The notes: generated by a model not told the origin, from the sequence alone. Counted from the first letter of the stretch, positions 47,151 to 56,659 are shown. The stretch: DNA of 64,000 nucleotides from Sulfuricellaceae bacterium (GCA_030690895.1 JAUYFQ010000054.1:1-64000); one strand, 5' to 3'. A program made the numbers and translations.

Positions 47151-47474
47151 GTGTTCATTAGCAATGCCTATGCTGCCGACCCGGCGCAAGACCCTACCGG
47201 TGGCCTGATGCAGTTTCTTCCCCTGGTCGTCATTTTCATTCTCTTCTACTTCATGCTGATCCGCCCGCAGATGAAACGCGGCAAAGAGCAGAAAAACATG
47301 CTCGAAGCCCTGCAAAAAGGCGATGAAGTCGTTACGACCGGCGGCCTGCTCGGCAAAGTGGTCAAGGTCAACGACAATTACATCAGTGTCGAAATTGCCG
47401 AAAATACCATCATCAATGTTCAGAAACAGGCGATTATCAACCTGCTTCCCAAAGGCACCATCAAAGCGCTATAG
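47151..47474 (+). CDS. yajC: Sec translocon accessory protein YajC
   Basis: 107 aa from GTG 47151 (MFISNAYAAD, the typical betaproteobacterial start) with GGAG at 47138-47141; TTG 47136 is a weaker alternative. One helix (about 20-40, LPLVVIFILFYFMLIRPQ) is followed by a small cytoplasmic domain with GDEVVTTGGLLGKV. Works with SecDF-YidC. secD follows 54 bases later. Confidence 0.95.
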   Translation: MFISNAYAADPAQDPTGGLMQFLPLVVIFILFYFMLIRPQMKRGKEQKNMLEALQKGDEVVTTGGLLGKVVKVNDNYISVEIAENTIINVQKQAIINLLPKGTIKAL

Positions 47475-47528
47475 CAGCGAACAGGCGCGGGGCTTTGGCT
47501 CCCGCCGCGCGCACATCTCGGAGTCCCC

Positions 47529-49346
47529 ATGAACCGCTATCCCCTGTGGAAGTACATCCTTGTCGCAACAGCCTTGCTGCTCGGCTTTCTATATACCCTG
47601 CCAAATTTTTTCGGCGAAGTGCCCGCCGTGCAGATTTCCTCTGTCCGCGCTACCGTCAAGGTCGACCAGAACACCTTGCAATCAGTGGAAGAGGTGCTCA
47701 AGCAAAACCAGATTACCAGCCAGGGAATTGCCTTGGAAGCAGGCAGCATCAAGGTACGCCTGAGCGACACAGACACCCAGATCAAGGTCAAGGATCTGCT
47801 GCAAGCCAAGCTGGGTAACAGTTACATCGTTGCGCTGAATCTGATCTCCAGTTCCCCGCAATGGCTGACCAGTATTCACGCCCTGCCCATGTATCTCGGC
47901 CTGGATCTGCGCGGCGGCGTGCATTTTCTGCTGGAAGTGGACATGAAAGCGGCGCTGGTCAAGAAAATGGAAAGCGCGGCTAACGATATTCGTGGCGCGC
48001 TGCGCGAGAAAAAGATTGCCTATAGCGGCGTGACACGCCAGCCAGACCAGACCATTTCGGTCAAATTCCGCGATGCGGAAGCACGCAGCAAGGGTGTGAG
48101 CGAACTATCGAAAGCCATGCCCGATCTGACGCTCAAAGAAACCCAGGAAGGGGACGAGTTCAAGATCATCGCCAGCCTGAGTCCCGCCGCGCAAAAGCGT
48201 AGCCAGGAATTCGCCATCCAGCAAAACATCACCACCCTGCGCAACCGGGTCAACGAACTGGGTGTTGCCGAGCCCATCATTCAGCAGCAAGGCGCAGAGC
48301 GCGTCATCGTTCAGCTTCCTGGCGTGCAGGACACGGCCAAGGCAAAAGAGATCCTGGGTCGTACCGCCACGCTGGAAATCCGCATGGTGGACGACGAGCA
48401 TGATCTGGCCGCCGCCATGCGCGGCGAAATTCCATTTGGAACCGAGTTACATTCAGAACGCGGCGGCGCTCAGATACTGGTCAAGAAACAGGTTGTTCTA
48501 ACCGGTGAATACATCAGCGATGCGGCGCCCGGCTTCGACCAGCAAACCAGCGAACCGGTCGTGCATATCTCGTTTGATGGACGCGGCGCCCGAATTTTCC
48601 GTCAAGTGACTCGCGAGAACGTCGGCAAACGCATGGCGATTCTGCTGATCGAAAAAGGTCAGGCCGAAGTGGTGACCGCTCCGGTAATCCGCGAGGAAAT
48701 CGGCGGCGGTCGCGTGCAAATCAGCGGCGCCATGACCACGCAGGAAGCCAACGACGTCTCCCTGCTGCTGCGCGCTGGTTCGCTCGCCGCGCCGATGGAA
48801 ATCATCGAAGAACGCACCGTCGGCCCCAGTCTGGGCGCAGAAAACATCAGCAAGGGCTTCAATTCGACCCTGATCGGCTTTGCCCTGATCGCCGTTTTCA
48901 TGTCCGTTTATTACCAGTTTTTCGGCCTCATCTCCGTTTTCGCGCTGGCCACCAACGTGTTTTTGCTACTTGCCCTGCTCTCCATCATGCAGGCCACGCT
49001 GACGCTGCCCGGCATCGCCGGTATCGCCCTGACGCTGGGCATGTCAATTGACGCCAACGTCATCATCGCGGAGCGCATCCGGGAAGAACTGCGCAACGGA
49101 AACTCCCCGCAGGCGGCCATTTACGCGGGATATGAACACGCTTGGGCCACCATTCTGGACTCCAACGTCACCACGCTGATTGCGGGCGTCGCTCTGTTCT
49201 GGCTAGGCTCCGGGCCGGTGCGCGGATTCGCTGTCACCCTGTGCCTGGGCATTCTGACCTCCATGTTCAGCGCCGTCGTGATCTCGCGTGCCACCGTCAA
49301 TCTGACTTATGGCCAGGCCAAACGCCTGACCAAAGTATCCATTTAA
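47529..49346 (+). CDS. secD: Protein translocase subunit SecD
   Basis: 605 aa. Membrane protein using the proton gradient to complete Sec export. An N-terminal helix, a periplasmic domain with LGLDLRGGVHFLLEVD and NRVNELGVAEPIIQQQGAERVIVQLPG, then six C-terminal helices with GMSIDANVIIAERIREEL. Complete. Its TAA stop is the start of a family B repeat (49345-49436), which separates it from secF. Confidence 0.97.
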   Translation: MNRYPLWKYILVATALLLGFLYTLPNFFGEVPAVQISSVRATVKVDQNTLQSVEEVLKQNQITSQGIALEAGSIKVRLSDTDTQIKVKDLLQAKLGNSYIVALNLISSSPQWLTSIHALPMYLGLDLRGGVHFLLEVDMKAALVKKMESAANDIRGALREKKIAYSGVTRQPDQTISVKFRDAEARSKGVSELSKAMPDLTLKETQEGDEFKIIASLSPAAQKRSQEFAIQQNITTLRNRVNELGVAEPIIQQQGAERVIVQLPGVQDTAKAKEILGRTATLEIRMVDDEHDLAAAMRGEIPFGTELHSERGGAQILVKKQVVLTGEYISDAAPGFDQQTSEPVVHISFDGRGARIFRQVTRENVGKRMAILLIEKGQAEVVTAPVIREEIGGGRVQISGAMTTQEANDVSLLLRAGSLAAPMEIIEERTVGPSLGAENISKGFNSTLIGFALIAVFMSVYYQFFGLISVFALATNVFLLLALLSIMQATLTLPGIAGIALTLGMSIDANVIIAERIREELRNGNSPQAAIYAGYEHAWATILDSNVTTLIAGVALFWLGSGPVRGFAVTLCLGILTSMFSAVVISRATVNLTYGQAKRLTKVSI

Positions 49347-49436
49347 CTGTCATGATAAATCGCCATGACAGTTTCCCTCTCTCCTTGCTCTCTCCCGAGG
49401 GGAGAGAGGGACTTAGACTCGCTACGCGAGTTTCAC
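49345..49436. repeat. Dispersed structured repeat, family B, copy 2 (secD–secF)
   Basis: Begins at the secD stop codon with a perfect 10-bp stem AACTGTCATG (49345-49354) / CATGACAGTT (49364-49373). The same CTCTCTCC-rich block, GAGGGGAGAGAGGGAC, and CTCGC-TAC-GCGAG plus TTTCA as in the copy at 42973-43079 follow. Compared with copy 1 the stem keeps AAC...CATG/CATG...GTT but changes GGG/CCC to TGT/ACA, a fully compensated change. The loop is shorter (9 versus 24 bases). Confidence 0.88.
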
Positions 49437-49452
49437 TTTAATAGGCTCAACC

Positions 49453-50388
49453 ATGGAAATTTTCAAACCCACCCGCGACATCCCCTTCATGCGCTTTGCG
49501 CGCAGCACCATCTTTTTATCGATCTTTTTCATCCTGGCTTCCATTGTCCTGCTGGCTACCAAAGGCCTCAATCTCGGCGTGGATTTCACCGGTGGGACTG
49601 TGATGGAAGTGGGCTACCCGGTCGCCGCCGACCTGCCTGCCATCCGCGACCATCTGGGAAAAAACGGATTTGGCGATGCGCAAGTGCAAAGCTTCGGCAC
49701 CTCGACCGACGTCCTGATTCGTCTGCCCGTCAAGGAGGGCTCTACCTCGGCACAATTATCGGAAAAGGTCTTTGGCCTGCTGAAACAGGCCGATGCAAAA
49801 GTTGAGCTGCGCCGCGTCGAATTTGTCGGCCCCCAAGTCGGCAAGGAACTGTTTGACGATGGTGCTCTGGCGCTGATCGTGGTTTCGATCGGCATCTCGC
49901 TCTACTTGGCTGTGCGCTTTGAATGGCGCTTTGCGGCTGGCGCCATCTTCGCTACGGCGCATGATATTTTCATCGTCCTGGGTGTGTTTTCACTCTTCCA
50001 ATGGGAATTTTCGCTGACCGTGCTGGCCGCCGTACTGGCGATTCTGGGTTATTCCGTCAACGACACGGTAGTGGTGTTCGACCGGATTCGAGAGAATTTC
50101 AGAACCACGCGCATGACCAACATCGCCGCCATCATGGACAATGCCAAGACCGCCACCTTGTCGCGAACCATCCTCACCAGCGGCATGACCCAACTGATGG
50201 TGCTGGCCATGCTGCTGTTTGGCGGTGAGACTTTGCACGGCTTCGCGCTGGCGCTGACCATCGGGATCGTGGTCGGCACTTATTCCTCCGTCCTGGTGGC
50301 GAGCCCGGTCGTATTGTGGCTCGGCATCACGCGCGAGCAATTCATCAAACCAATCAAGAAGGATGACGAAGCGGAAATGATGCCCTGA
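49453..50388 (+). CDS. secF: Protein translocase subunit SecF
   Basis: 311 aa. SecF partners SecD. The landmarks are GLNLGVDFTGGTVMEV, the periplasmic P4-like region, FVGPQVGKEL and GYSVNDTVVVFDRIREN, with six helices. Complete. It starts 17 bases after the family B repeat; dedA follows 18 bases after its stop and may be co-transcribed. Confidence 0.97.
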   Translation: MEIFKPTRDIPFMRFARSTIFLSIFFILASIVLLATKGLNLGVDFTGGTVMEVGYPVAADLPAIRDHLGKNGFGDAQVQSFGTSTDVLIRLPVKEGSTSAQLSEKVFGLLKQADAKVELRRVEFVGPQVGKELFDDGALALIVVSIGISLYLAVRFEWRFAAGAIFATAHDIFIVLGVFSLFQWEFSLTVLAAVLAILGYSVNDTVVVFDRIRENFRTTRMTNIAAIMDNAKTATLSRTILTSGMTQLMVLAMLLFGGETLHGFALALTIGIVVGTYSSVLVASPVVLWLGITREQFIKPIKKDDEAEMMP

Positions 50389-50406
50389 TCGAGCCAGACC
50401 CCGCTC

Positions 50407-51054
50407 ATGGAATTCATTCTTTCCTTCATCGACCTTGTCCTGCATCTGGACAAGCATCTGCCCGTCCTGATCGCAGAATATGGCACCTGGATTTATCTGG
50501 CGCTGTTTCTGGTCATTTTTTGCGAGACCGGACTGATCGTCACCCCTTTTCTGCCGGGCGATTCACTGCTCTTCGTCACCGGCGCCATCGCCGCTACCGG
50601 CGCCATGGATGTGCAATGGCTGCTGGTCTTGCTGGCGTCGGCCTCGTTTCTGGGCGATAACACCAATTACTGGGTCGGTCGCCTGGCTGGGCCAAAAATA
50701 TTCAAAAGCCGAACCTCTCGCCTGCTGAATCCGGCTTATCTGGAAAAAACCCACCAGTTCTATGAAAAACATGGTGGCAAAGCCATCTTCCTGGCTCGCT
50801 TCTTTCCCATCATCCGAACCTTTGCACCTTTTGTGGCCGGCATGGGAAACATGCACTATCGAAAATTCGTTCTGTTCAGCTTGAGCGGGAGCCTGGCCTG
50901 GGTCGGCGCATTCGTGCTGGGAGGATATTTCTTCGGCAACATTCCCGTTATCCAGGAAAATCTGACGTTGGTCATGCTGGCCATCATCCTGCTTTCCATC
51001 GCACCGGGAATAATCGGTTTCTTCAAGTCACGCGAAAGAGAAAGCAGGGACTGA
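50407..51054 (+). CDS. DedA-family membrane protein (SNARE-associated Golgi/VTT domain)
   Basis: 215 aa. DedA proteins are multi-pass inner-membrane proteins, some acting as lipid flippases for undecaprenyl phosphate or phosphatidylethanolamine. Family landmarks: CETGLIVTPFLPGDSLLFVTGA, GDNTNYWVGR and FLARFFPIIRTFAPFVAGMGNM. Normal length. The gene begins 18 bases after secF. Followed by a GC-rich hairpin at 51080-51098. Confidence 0.93.
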   Translation: MEFILSFIDLVLHLDKHLPVLIAEYGTWIYLALFLVIFCETGLIVTPFLPGDSLLFVTGAIAATGAMDVQWLLVLLASASFLGDNTNYWVGRLAGPKIFKSRTSRLLNPAYLEKTHQFYEKHGGKAIFLARFFPIIRTFAPFVAGMGNMHYRKFVLFSLSGSLAWVGAFVLGGYFFGNIPVIQENLTLVMLAIILLSIAPGIIGFFKSRERESRD

Positions 51055-51079
51055 GCAGGAAGCAGGCAGGGGAGCAAGA

Positions 51080-51098
51080 CTGGCGGTAAAGCCGCCAG
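51080..51098. terminator. GC-rich hairpin between dedA and the convergent YjfB-like gene
   Basis: A perfect 7-bp stem CTGGCGG / CCGCCAG with a TAAAG loop lies between two convergent genes. Neither side has a long T run, so it is a weak terminator candidate by position and stem only. Confidence 0.4.
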
Positions 51099-51104
51099 CC
51101 GGGG

Positions 51105-51311
51105 TCAGGCAGTGGTATTGATATTGTTTCCGAGATTGGGCGGCAAACTGCCCTGTTGAGACTGAGAAATCGCATTGATCAACTGGAGTGCATTCTGAGC
51201 TTCAATATCCAGGGCTTTCTTCAGAACCGAAATACCGGCCGCGACAGAAGCACCGGTCGCACTGCCGGCCGATGAAGCCAGAGCGGCGCTGGAATTCATG
51301 CTTACGTTCAT
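51105..51311 (-). CDS. YjfB-like putative motility protein
   Basis: 68 aa, starting MNVSMNSSAALASS with AAAGGAGAT directly before the ATG. Composition is Ala/Ser/Asn-rich and the pattern VLKKALDIEAQNALQLINAIS followed by LPPNLGNNINTTA matches small YjfB-like proteins found beside flagellar genes. The biochemical role is unknown. No flagellar genes are nearby; the chemotaxis receptor and PilZ protein elsewhere suggest the host is motile. Divergent from oxyR with 69 bases between starts. Confidence 0.75.
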   Translation of the reverse strand: MNVSMNSSAALASSAGSATGASVAAGISVLKKALDIEAQNALQLINAISQSQQGSLPPNLGNNINTTA

Positions 51312-51380
51312 GGCGATCTCCTTTCAATCACAAACGCTTTGAGTATACGCCCCTTATTTTGGCACATACAATACCCCCAC

Positions 51381-52373
51381 ATGACCCTCACCGAACTCCG
51401 CTACATCGTCGCCCTTGCTCGCACTCGCCATTTTGGGCGCGCCGCCGAAGCCTGCTTTGTCAGTCAGCCGACCTTGAGCGTCGCGATCCGCAAACTGGAG
51501 GAGGAACTTGATGTTGCGCTGTTCGAGCGCGCCAGCAACGAAATCACTGTCACGCCGATCGGCGAACAGATTGTCGCCCAGGCACAGCGGGTGCTGGAAG
51601 AAGCCTCGAATATCAAGACCCTCGCCCAGCAGGGCCACGATCAATTGATCGGCACTTTGCGCGTCGGCGCGATCTACACCATCGGCCCCTACCTTCTGCC
51701 CAAACTCATTCCAGCCATGCACCGGGCCGCGCCACAGATGCCTTTGCTGCTAGAGGAAAACTTTACATCCAGGTTGAGAGAACGCCTCAAGCAGGGCGAT
51801 CTGGACGTCATCATTATCGCCCTCCCCTTCGCGGAACCCGGCATCATGACCCAGGCGCTCTATGATGAGCCATTTGTCGTCACGATTCCCCAGACCCATC
51901 CCTGGCATACAAAAACCTCAGTCAGCAGCACAGAACTGGCCGAGGAAAACCTGCTCCTGCTCGGCAATGGACATTGCTTTCGCGACCAGATCCTGCAAGC
52001 CTGCCCCGCCTTGAATCGATCCGCTTCCACGCAGGGCAGCATGCAAAAGACCCTTGAAGGCAGCTCGCTTGAAACCATCCGCTACATGGTCGCCAGCGGC
52101 GCCGGGATCACGGTCTTGCCATGCAGCGCCATCAGTCCCATTCAGCAGGAAAATGAACTGCTGGCCTTCCTCCCCTTCACCGCCCCGGTTCCGGGACGCC
52201 GCGTCGCCCTCGCCTGGCGCAAACGCTTCCCCCGCCCTGCTGCGCTTGAGGCCTTGCGGCAAGCCATCCTGTCCGCAGACATGCCCTGTATCGCCAAGCT
52301 TGATACGCCGCCGGTCACTGAAGACAGCAAAAGCAATCAATCAAGCTGGCCTGAATCAGGAACTGATTCTTGA
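51381..52373 (+). CDS. oxyR: LysR-family redox regulator OxyR
   Basis: 330 aa from the ATG at 51381. An N-terminal winged helix-turn-helix (1-60, ELRYIVALARTRHFGRAAEACFVSQPTLS) precedes a sensor domain. The peroxide-sensing cysteines fall at C199 and C208 in GNGHCFRDQILQAC, the same numbering as E. coli OxyR, so disulfide-based H2O2 sensing is expected. The C-terminus is a little longer than usual. A rubredoxin gene follows 61 bases after its stop. Confidence 0.95.
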   Translation: MTLTELRYIVALARTRHFGRAAEACFVSQPTLSVAIRKLEEELDVALFERASNEITVTPIGEQIVAQAQRVLEEASNIKTLAQQGHDQLIGTLRVGAIYTIGPYLLPKLIPAMHRAAPQMPLLLEENFTSRLRERLKQGDLDVIIIALPFAEPGIMTQALYDEPFVVTIPQTHPWHTKTSVSSTELAEENLLLLGNGHCFRDQILQACPALNRSASTQGSMQKTLEGSSLETIRYMVASGAGITVLPCSAISPIQQENELLAFLPFTAPVPGRRVALAWRKRFPRPAALEALRQAILSADMPCIAKLDTPPVTEDSKSNQSSWPESGTDS

Positions 52374-52434
52374 AAAATGGCATTTGAACCTGATTTGACC
52401 TGTTCTAATTTCTAAACTTAATCAGGAAAATCAA

Positions 52435-52599
52435 ATGAAAAAATATCAGTGCGTGGTATGCAGCTGGGTTTACGACGAAGTCGCTGGGGCGCCGGATGAA
52501 GGTATTGCGGCTGGAACCCGTTGGGGTGATGTACCCGACACCTGGGTATGCCCGGATTGTGGCGTCAGCAAATCCGATTTCGAAATGGTTGAAATCTAG
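52435..52599 (+). CDS. Rubredoxin
   Basis: 54 aa. A mononuclear Fe(Cys)4 electron carrier. The two ligand pairs are CVVC (C6, C9) and CPDC (C39, C42), with WVYDEVAGAPDEGI, GTRWGDVPDTW and VSKSDFEMVEI exactly as expected. AGGAAAA precedes the ATG at 52435. It lies between oxyR and a rubredoxin-reductase-like flavoprotein gene, with which it should form a redox pair delivering electrons to an unknown acceptor: peroxide detoxification, or the nitrate reductase downstream. Confidence 0.96.
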   Translation: MKKYQCVVCSWVYDEVAGAPDEGIAAGTRWGDVPDTWVCPDCGVSKSDFEMVEI

Positions 52600-52675
52600 G
52601 GCCTGTTAGCACCCGTTCCGGGATCGGCGCATGAATGCCGATCAAGCCCTGTTCCGTCACTGCCAAGGAAATAGC

Positions 52676-53818
52676 ATGCATCCCACCATTATTGTCGGCA
52701 GTGGCCTGGCCGGTTTCACACTGGCGCGCGAGTGGCGCAAACTGGATGCAGACTCGCCCCTGCTCATGGTGACTGCCGAGGAGGGCTACTTCTATTCCAA
52801 GCCCATGCTCTCGAATGCGCTGGCAGGCGGAAAAACCGCACAGCAACTGATCAACAAGCCCGCTGCCCAGATGGAACAGGAACTCAAGATCACCATCATG
52901 GCACGCGCCAGAGTCAGCGCAATCGACCCGGCGCGGCACACCATGACCGTCGACGGTCAAGACATCGAATATGCCCGACTGGTGCTCGCGCTGGGCGCCG
53001 ATCCTTTTCGCCCACCCATGGCAGGCAATGCCACCGACGAGGTGTTATCGGTCAACGACCTGGATGACTACGCCCGCTTTCGGGAAAAGCTGGCAGGAAT
53101 AAAGCGCATTGCCATTCTCGGCGCCGGCCTGATCGGCTGCGAGTTTGCCAATGACCTGTTGTCTGCCGACATCCGCATCGACGTCATTGATCCTGGCAGC
53201 CGCCCGCTCGGTGCGCTACTTCCCCCGGAAGCCAATCGGCGCCTCCAGCAATCACTGGCCGATCTCGGTATCAACTGGCGCTTCGGCATCAAGGCCGAAG
53301 GGGTTAACCGAACCGAACAGGGGCTGCAACTCGGCTTTTCCGATGGTTCAAGCATGGAAACCGATCTGGTTCTCTCTGCTGTCGGACTGCGCGCCAGAAC
53401 CGCATTGGCGAGCGCCGCAGGCATCCAGGTCAATCGCGGCATTCTGGTAAACGACCAACTGCAAACCAGCATGCCTGACATCTACGCCATCGGCGATTGC
53501 GCCGAAGCCCAGGGCAAGGTGTTGCCATTCGTCATGCCGCTCATGCAGCAGGCACGCACCCTGGCAAAAATTCTGGCAGGCACTTCAGCCAGCCTGAGTT
53601 ATCCGCTCATGCCGGTCGTCATCAAAACCCCAGCCTGTCCGATAGTCGTCTGTCCGCCGAATCAGGGTGTCGAAGGGGAATGGCAGGAAGAAACAAGCGA
53701 GCAAGGCGTACGCGCCCGCTTCCTCGGCCCGGATAAAAAACTGCTCGGGTTTGCACTCACCGGCAAGCTGATGGCGGAAAAAAACTCGCTGGTTCAGCAA
53801 ATGGCTGAAGCAGGGTAA
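52676..53818 (+). CDS. FAD-dependent NAD(P)H oxidoreductase, rubredoxin-reductase-like
   Basis: 380 aa from the ATG at 52676 (AAGGA at 52665-52669); 15 codons upstream are open without a good site. FAD-binding GSGLAGFTLA, the second nucleotide site ILGAGLIGCEFAND, and the C-terminal DIYAIGDCAE for FAD. This is the NADH:rubredoxin reductase / NorW-like class. The adjacent rubredoxin gene makes it its likely electron acceptor. The nitrate reductase gene starts 45 bases later. Confidence 0.9.
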   Translation: MHPTIIVGSGLAGFTLAREWRKLDADSPLLMVTAEEGYFYSKPMLSNALAGGKTAQQLINKPAAQMEQELKITIMARARVSAIDPARHTMTVDGQDIEYARLVLALGADPFRPPMAGNATDEVLSVNDLDDYARFREKLAGIKRIAILGAGLIGCEFANDLLSADIRIDVIDPGSRPLGALLPPEANRRLQQSLADLGINWRFGIKAEGVNRTEQGLQLGFSDGSSMETDLVLSAVGLRARTALASAAGIQVNRGILVNDQLQTSMPDIYAIGDCAEAQGKVLPFVMPLMQQARTLAKILAGTSASLSYPLMPVVIKTPACPIVVCPPNQGVEGEWQEETSEQGVRARFLGPDKKLLGFALTGKLMAEKNSLVQQMAEAG

Positions 53819-53863
53819 AATAAGTAATCACTAATACTCTAAACTCGGTTTAAGGGGCTGAAC

Positions 53864-56557
53864 GTGGCCGAAGTCAAATCCACCTGTTGCTACTGCGGCG
53901 TCGGCTGCGGCGTCATCATCAGCACCGATCAGGGGCAGATCGTTGGTGTGCGCGGCGATCCCGACCACCCTGCCAATTTCGGCCGCCTTTGCACCAAGGG
54001 CGCCAACCTGCACCGCTCTGCGGTCACTGACACCCGTCTGCTTTATCCGGAACTGCGGCTGAACCGTCTGGAAGCCAGAGAGAAACTGGATTGGGACGAG
54101 GCGCTGGATTATGCCGTCGACCGCCTTGCGACAACGATCCGGCAACATGGCCCGGACAGCGTCGCGTTCTACGTTTCCGGACAATTGCTGACCGAGGGCT
54201 ATTACGTCTTCAACAAGCTGGCGAAAGGCTTGATCGGCACCAATAACATCGACACCAATTCCCGCCTGTGCATGTCATCCGCCGTCTCGGGCTATAAAAA
54301 AACCCTGGGCATGGACGCGCCGCCGGCCTGTTACGACGACATTGAACAGGCAAAATGCATCTTCATCGCCGGCTCCAACACGGCCTACGCTCACCCCATC
54401 CTGTTCCGCCGCATCGAAGCGGCCAGGCAGGCCAACCCCGATCTCAAACTGATCGTCGTTGATCCGCGCCGCACCGATACCGCCGCCGTGGCCGACCTGC
54501 ACCTTTCCATCCTGCCCGGCACCGATGTGGCGCTGTTCAACGCCATGCTGCACGTGCTGCTTTGGGAAGGCCTGACCGATACGAACTACATCCGCAGGCA
54601 TACGGAAGGCTTTGAAGCGCTCAAGGAAACCGTACGCGAATACACACCCGCAGTGGCAGCGGAAATTTGCGGCATCGCCGCCCACGACATCATTCTGGCG
54701 GCAAAATGGTTCGGCGAATCGGGCGACACCCTGTCGCTGTATTGCCAGGGGCTGAACCAGTCCAGCCACGGCACCGACAAGAATGCGGCGCTGATCAACC
54801 TGCATCTGGCCACCGGCCAGATTGGCAGAGCGGGAAGCGGGCCGCTTTCGCTGACCGGCCAGATGAACGCCATGGGTGGCCGCGAAGTCGGCGGCATGGC
54901 CAATCTGCTGCCGGCCCACCGGGACATGACCAACCCGGAACACCGGGCCGAAGTGGCCCAACTATGGGGCGTAGAGCGGATTCCAGAACAACAGGGAAAA
55001 ACCGCAGTAGAAATGTTTGAAGCCCTGCGCCAGGGCGAGATCAAGCTGATCTGGATTGTGTGCACCAACCCAGCGCTTTCCATGCCCGACCAGACCAAGG
55101 TACGCGAAGCGCTGGAAAAAGCCGAATTTGTCATTTTGCAGGAAGCCTACCGCACCACCGAAACCGTCCCCTATGCCGACCTGCTCCTGCCAGCTGCGAG
55201 TTGGGGCGAAAAGGAAGGGACGATCACCAATTCCGAGCGCCGCATCACCCACCTCAACCCCGCCCGCACCCCGCCCGGCGCAGCGCGCCCGGACTGGGAA
55301 ATCGCCACCGATGTCGCGCGGCGTCTTGCCGTCAAGCTCAAGTCTCCGGGGGGAGAGACGCTGTTTCCCTATTCCTGCGCCGAGGATATTTTCAACGAAC
55401 ATCGCGCCACCACGCATGGCCGCGATCTCGATATCACCGGCCTCTCCTACCGCCTGCTGGAAGAGCGGGGGCCGCAACAATGGCCGTTCCCGGCCCAGGC
55501 TGTGCGTGGCAAAGCAAGACTGTACGAAGATGGCCACTTCCCGACCGCTACTGGCCGCGCCCGCTTTGCCAACACGCGCTATCAGTCCACAGCGGAACAG
55601 ACCGATGCCCGCCACCCCTTCCACTTCAATTCCGGCCGCCTGCGTGACCAGTGGCACGGCATGAGCCGCACCGGCACGGTGGCGCGCCTGTTCAGCCACG
55701 TTGAGGAACCGCTGCTCTCCATGAACAGCGAAGACATGCAGCGGCGCGGCCTCAAGGACGGCGACATCACACGTGTTTCAAGCAAACGCGGATTTTGCAC
55801 AGTGCGCATCCAGGCGTCGCAGGAAATGCGACCCGGTCAGGTTTTCCTCCCCATGCACTGGGGCAGCCAAAGCATGAATTCGCCCGGTGCCAATGCCCTG
55901 ACCCTCTCCACCTTCGACCCGACCTCTTTCCAGCCCGAGCTCAAGCACGCCGCAGTCAGCGTTGAGAAACTGCCCTGGCAATGGCAAATGGTCGCCCTCC
56001 GGCGCTATGGCGCACTGTCTCTGCTACCACGCGTGCAAGCCCTGCTGGCACAGTTCCAGCATGCCACATTGGGACTGTACGGCCACGACGAAGCTGTGCT
56101 GGTGTTGCGCGTGGCAGGCGACCAGGCCATCGCGCCCGAACTGATAGAAAAAATCGACCAACTGCTGGGTCTGGACGATGAAGATGCAAGCATCAGCTAC
56201 CAGGACACCAAGCGCGGTATCTCCAAACGCATTCTGGTCGACCAGGGCGAAGTCGTTGCCGCTCGCCTCACTGGAGAAACCGCCGCCCGCGACTGGCTCA
56301 AGGAAATGATCGCCGCCGGCCTGCCCTTCGAACAAATCCGCCTGTGGGCGCTGGCGCCGCTGAACACGCCCCCGGTGGGCGGATCCACGCGCGGGAAAAT
56401 CATTTGCAACTGCAAGAACGTCTCCGAACAGGAAATCCTCGCCGCCCTAGATCAGGGCACAGACTTGGCCGGACTGCAAGACAAGCTGAAATGCGGCACG
56501 GAATGCGGATCATGCGTACCGGAAATAAAAAGGATGCTGGATAGCAGAGGAAAATGA
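53864..56557 (+). CDS. nasA: Assimilatory nitrate reductase catalytic subunit (molybdopterin, fused [2Fe-2S] domain)
   Basis: 897 aa, GTG start. The N-terminal [4Fe-4S] site is CCYCGVGCGV...GRLCTKG (Cys at 8, 11, 15, 43). The molybdopterin domains (MopB) include SAVSGYKKTLGMDAPP, IFIAGSNTAYAHP and GLNQSSHGTDKNAALINLHLATGQIG. A second molybdopterin-binding domain (about 580-690) and a C-terminal BFD-like [2Fe-2S] domain IICNCKNVSEQEI...CGTECGSCVPEIK follow. This is the NasA/NarB type with the NirB-like tail. No nitrite reductase or transporter gene is in the window. Upstream rubredoxin and flavoprotein may supply electrons. Confidence 0.9.
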   Translation: MAEVKSTCCYCGVGCGVIISTDQGQIVGVRGDPDHPANFGRLCTKGANLHRSAVTDTRLLYPELRLNRLEAREKLDWDEALDYAVDRLATTIRQHGPDSVAFYVSGQLLTEGYYVFNKLAKGLIGTNNIDTNSRLCMSSAVSGYKKTLGMDAPPACYDDIEQAKCIFIAGSNTAYAHPILFRRIEAARQANPDLKLIVVDPRRTDTAAVADLHLSILPGTDVALFNAMLHVLLWEGLTDTNYIRRHTEGFEALKETVREYTPAVAAEICGIAAHDIILAAKWFGESGDTLSLYCQGLNQSSHGTDKNAALINLHLATGQIGRAGSGPLSLTGQMNAMGGREVGGMANLLPAHRDMTNPEHRAEVAQLWGVERIPEQQGKTAVEMFEALRQGEIKLIWIVCTNPALSMPDQTKVREALEKAEFVILQEAYRTTETVPYADLLLPAASWGEKEGTITNSERRITHLNPARTPPGAARPDWEIATDVARRLAVKLKSPGGETLFPYSCAEDIFNEHRATTHGRDLDITGLSYRLLEERGPQQWPFPAQAVRGKARLYEDGHFPTATGRARFANTRYQSTAEQTDARHPFHFNSGRLRDQWHGMSRTGTVARLFSHVEEPLLSMNSEDMQRRGLKDGDITRVSSKRGFCTVRIQASQEMRPGQVFLPMHWGSQSMNSPGANALTLSTFDPTSFQPELKHAAVSVEKLPWQWQMVALRRYGALSLLPRVQALLAQFQHATLGLYGHDEAVLVLRVAGDQAIAPELIEKIDQLLGLDDEDASISYQDTKRGISKRILVDQGEVVAARLTGETAARDWLKEMIAAGLPFEQIRLWALAPLNTPPVGGSTRGKIICNCKNVSEQEILAALDQGTDLAGLQDKLKCGTECGSCVPEIKRMLDSRGK

Positions 56558-56659
56558 CACCTGGCCACTCTTTGCTATAGCGACCCACCGATGGTGAAGC
56601 ATCGGGCGCCGGTGAAATGAAAACGCCCTCCAAGCCAAAGTGGCAAGGAGGTCAGCAAG

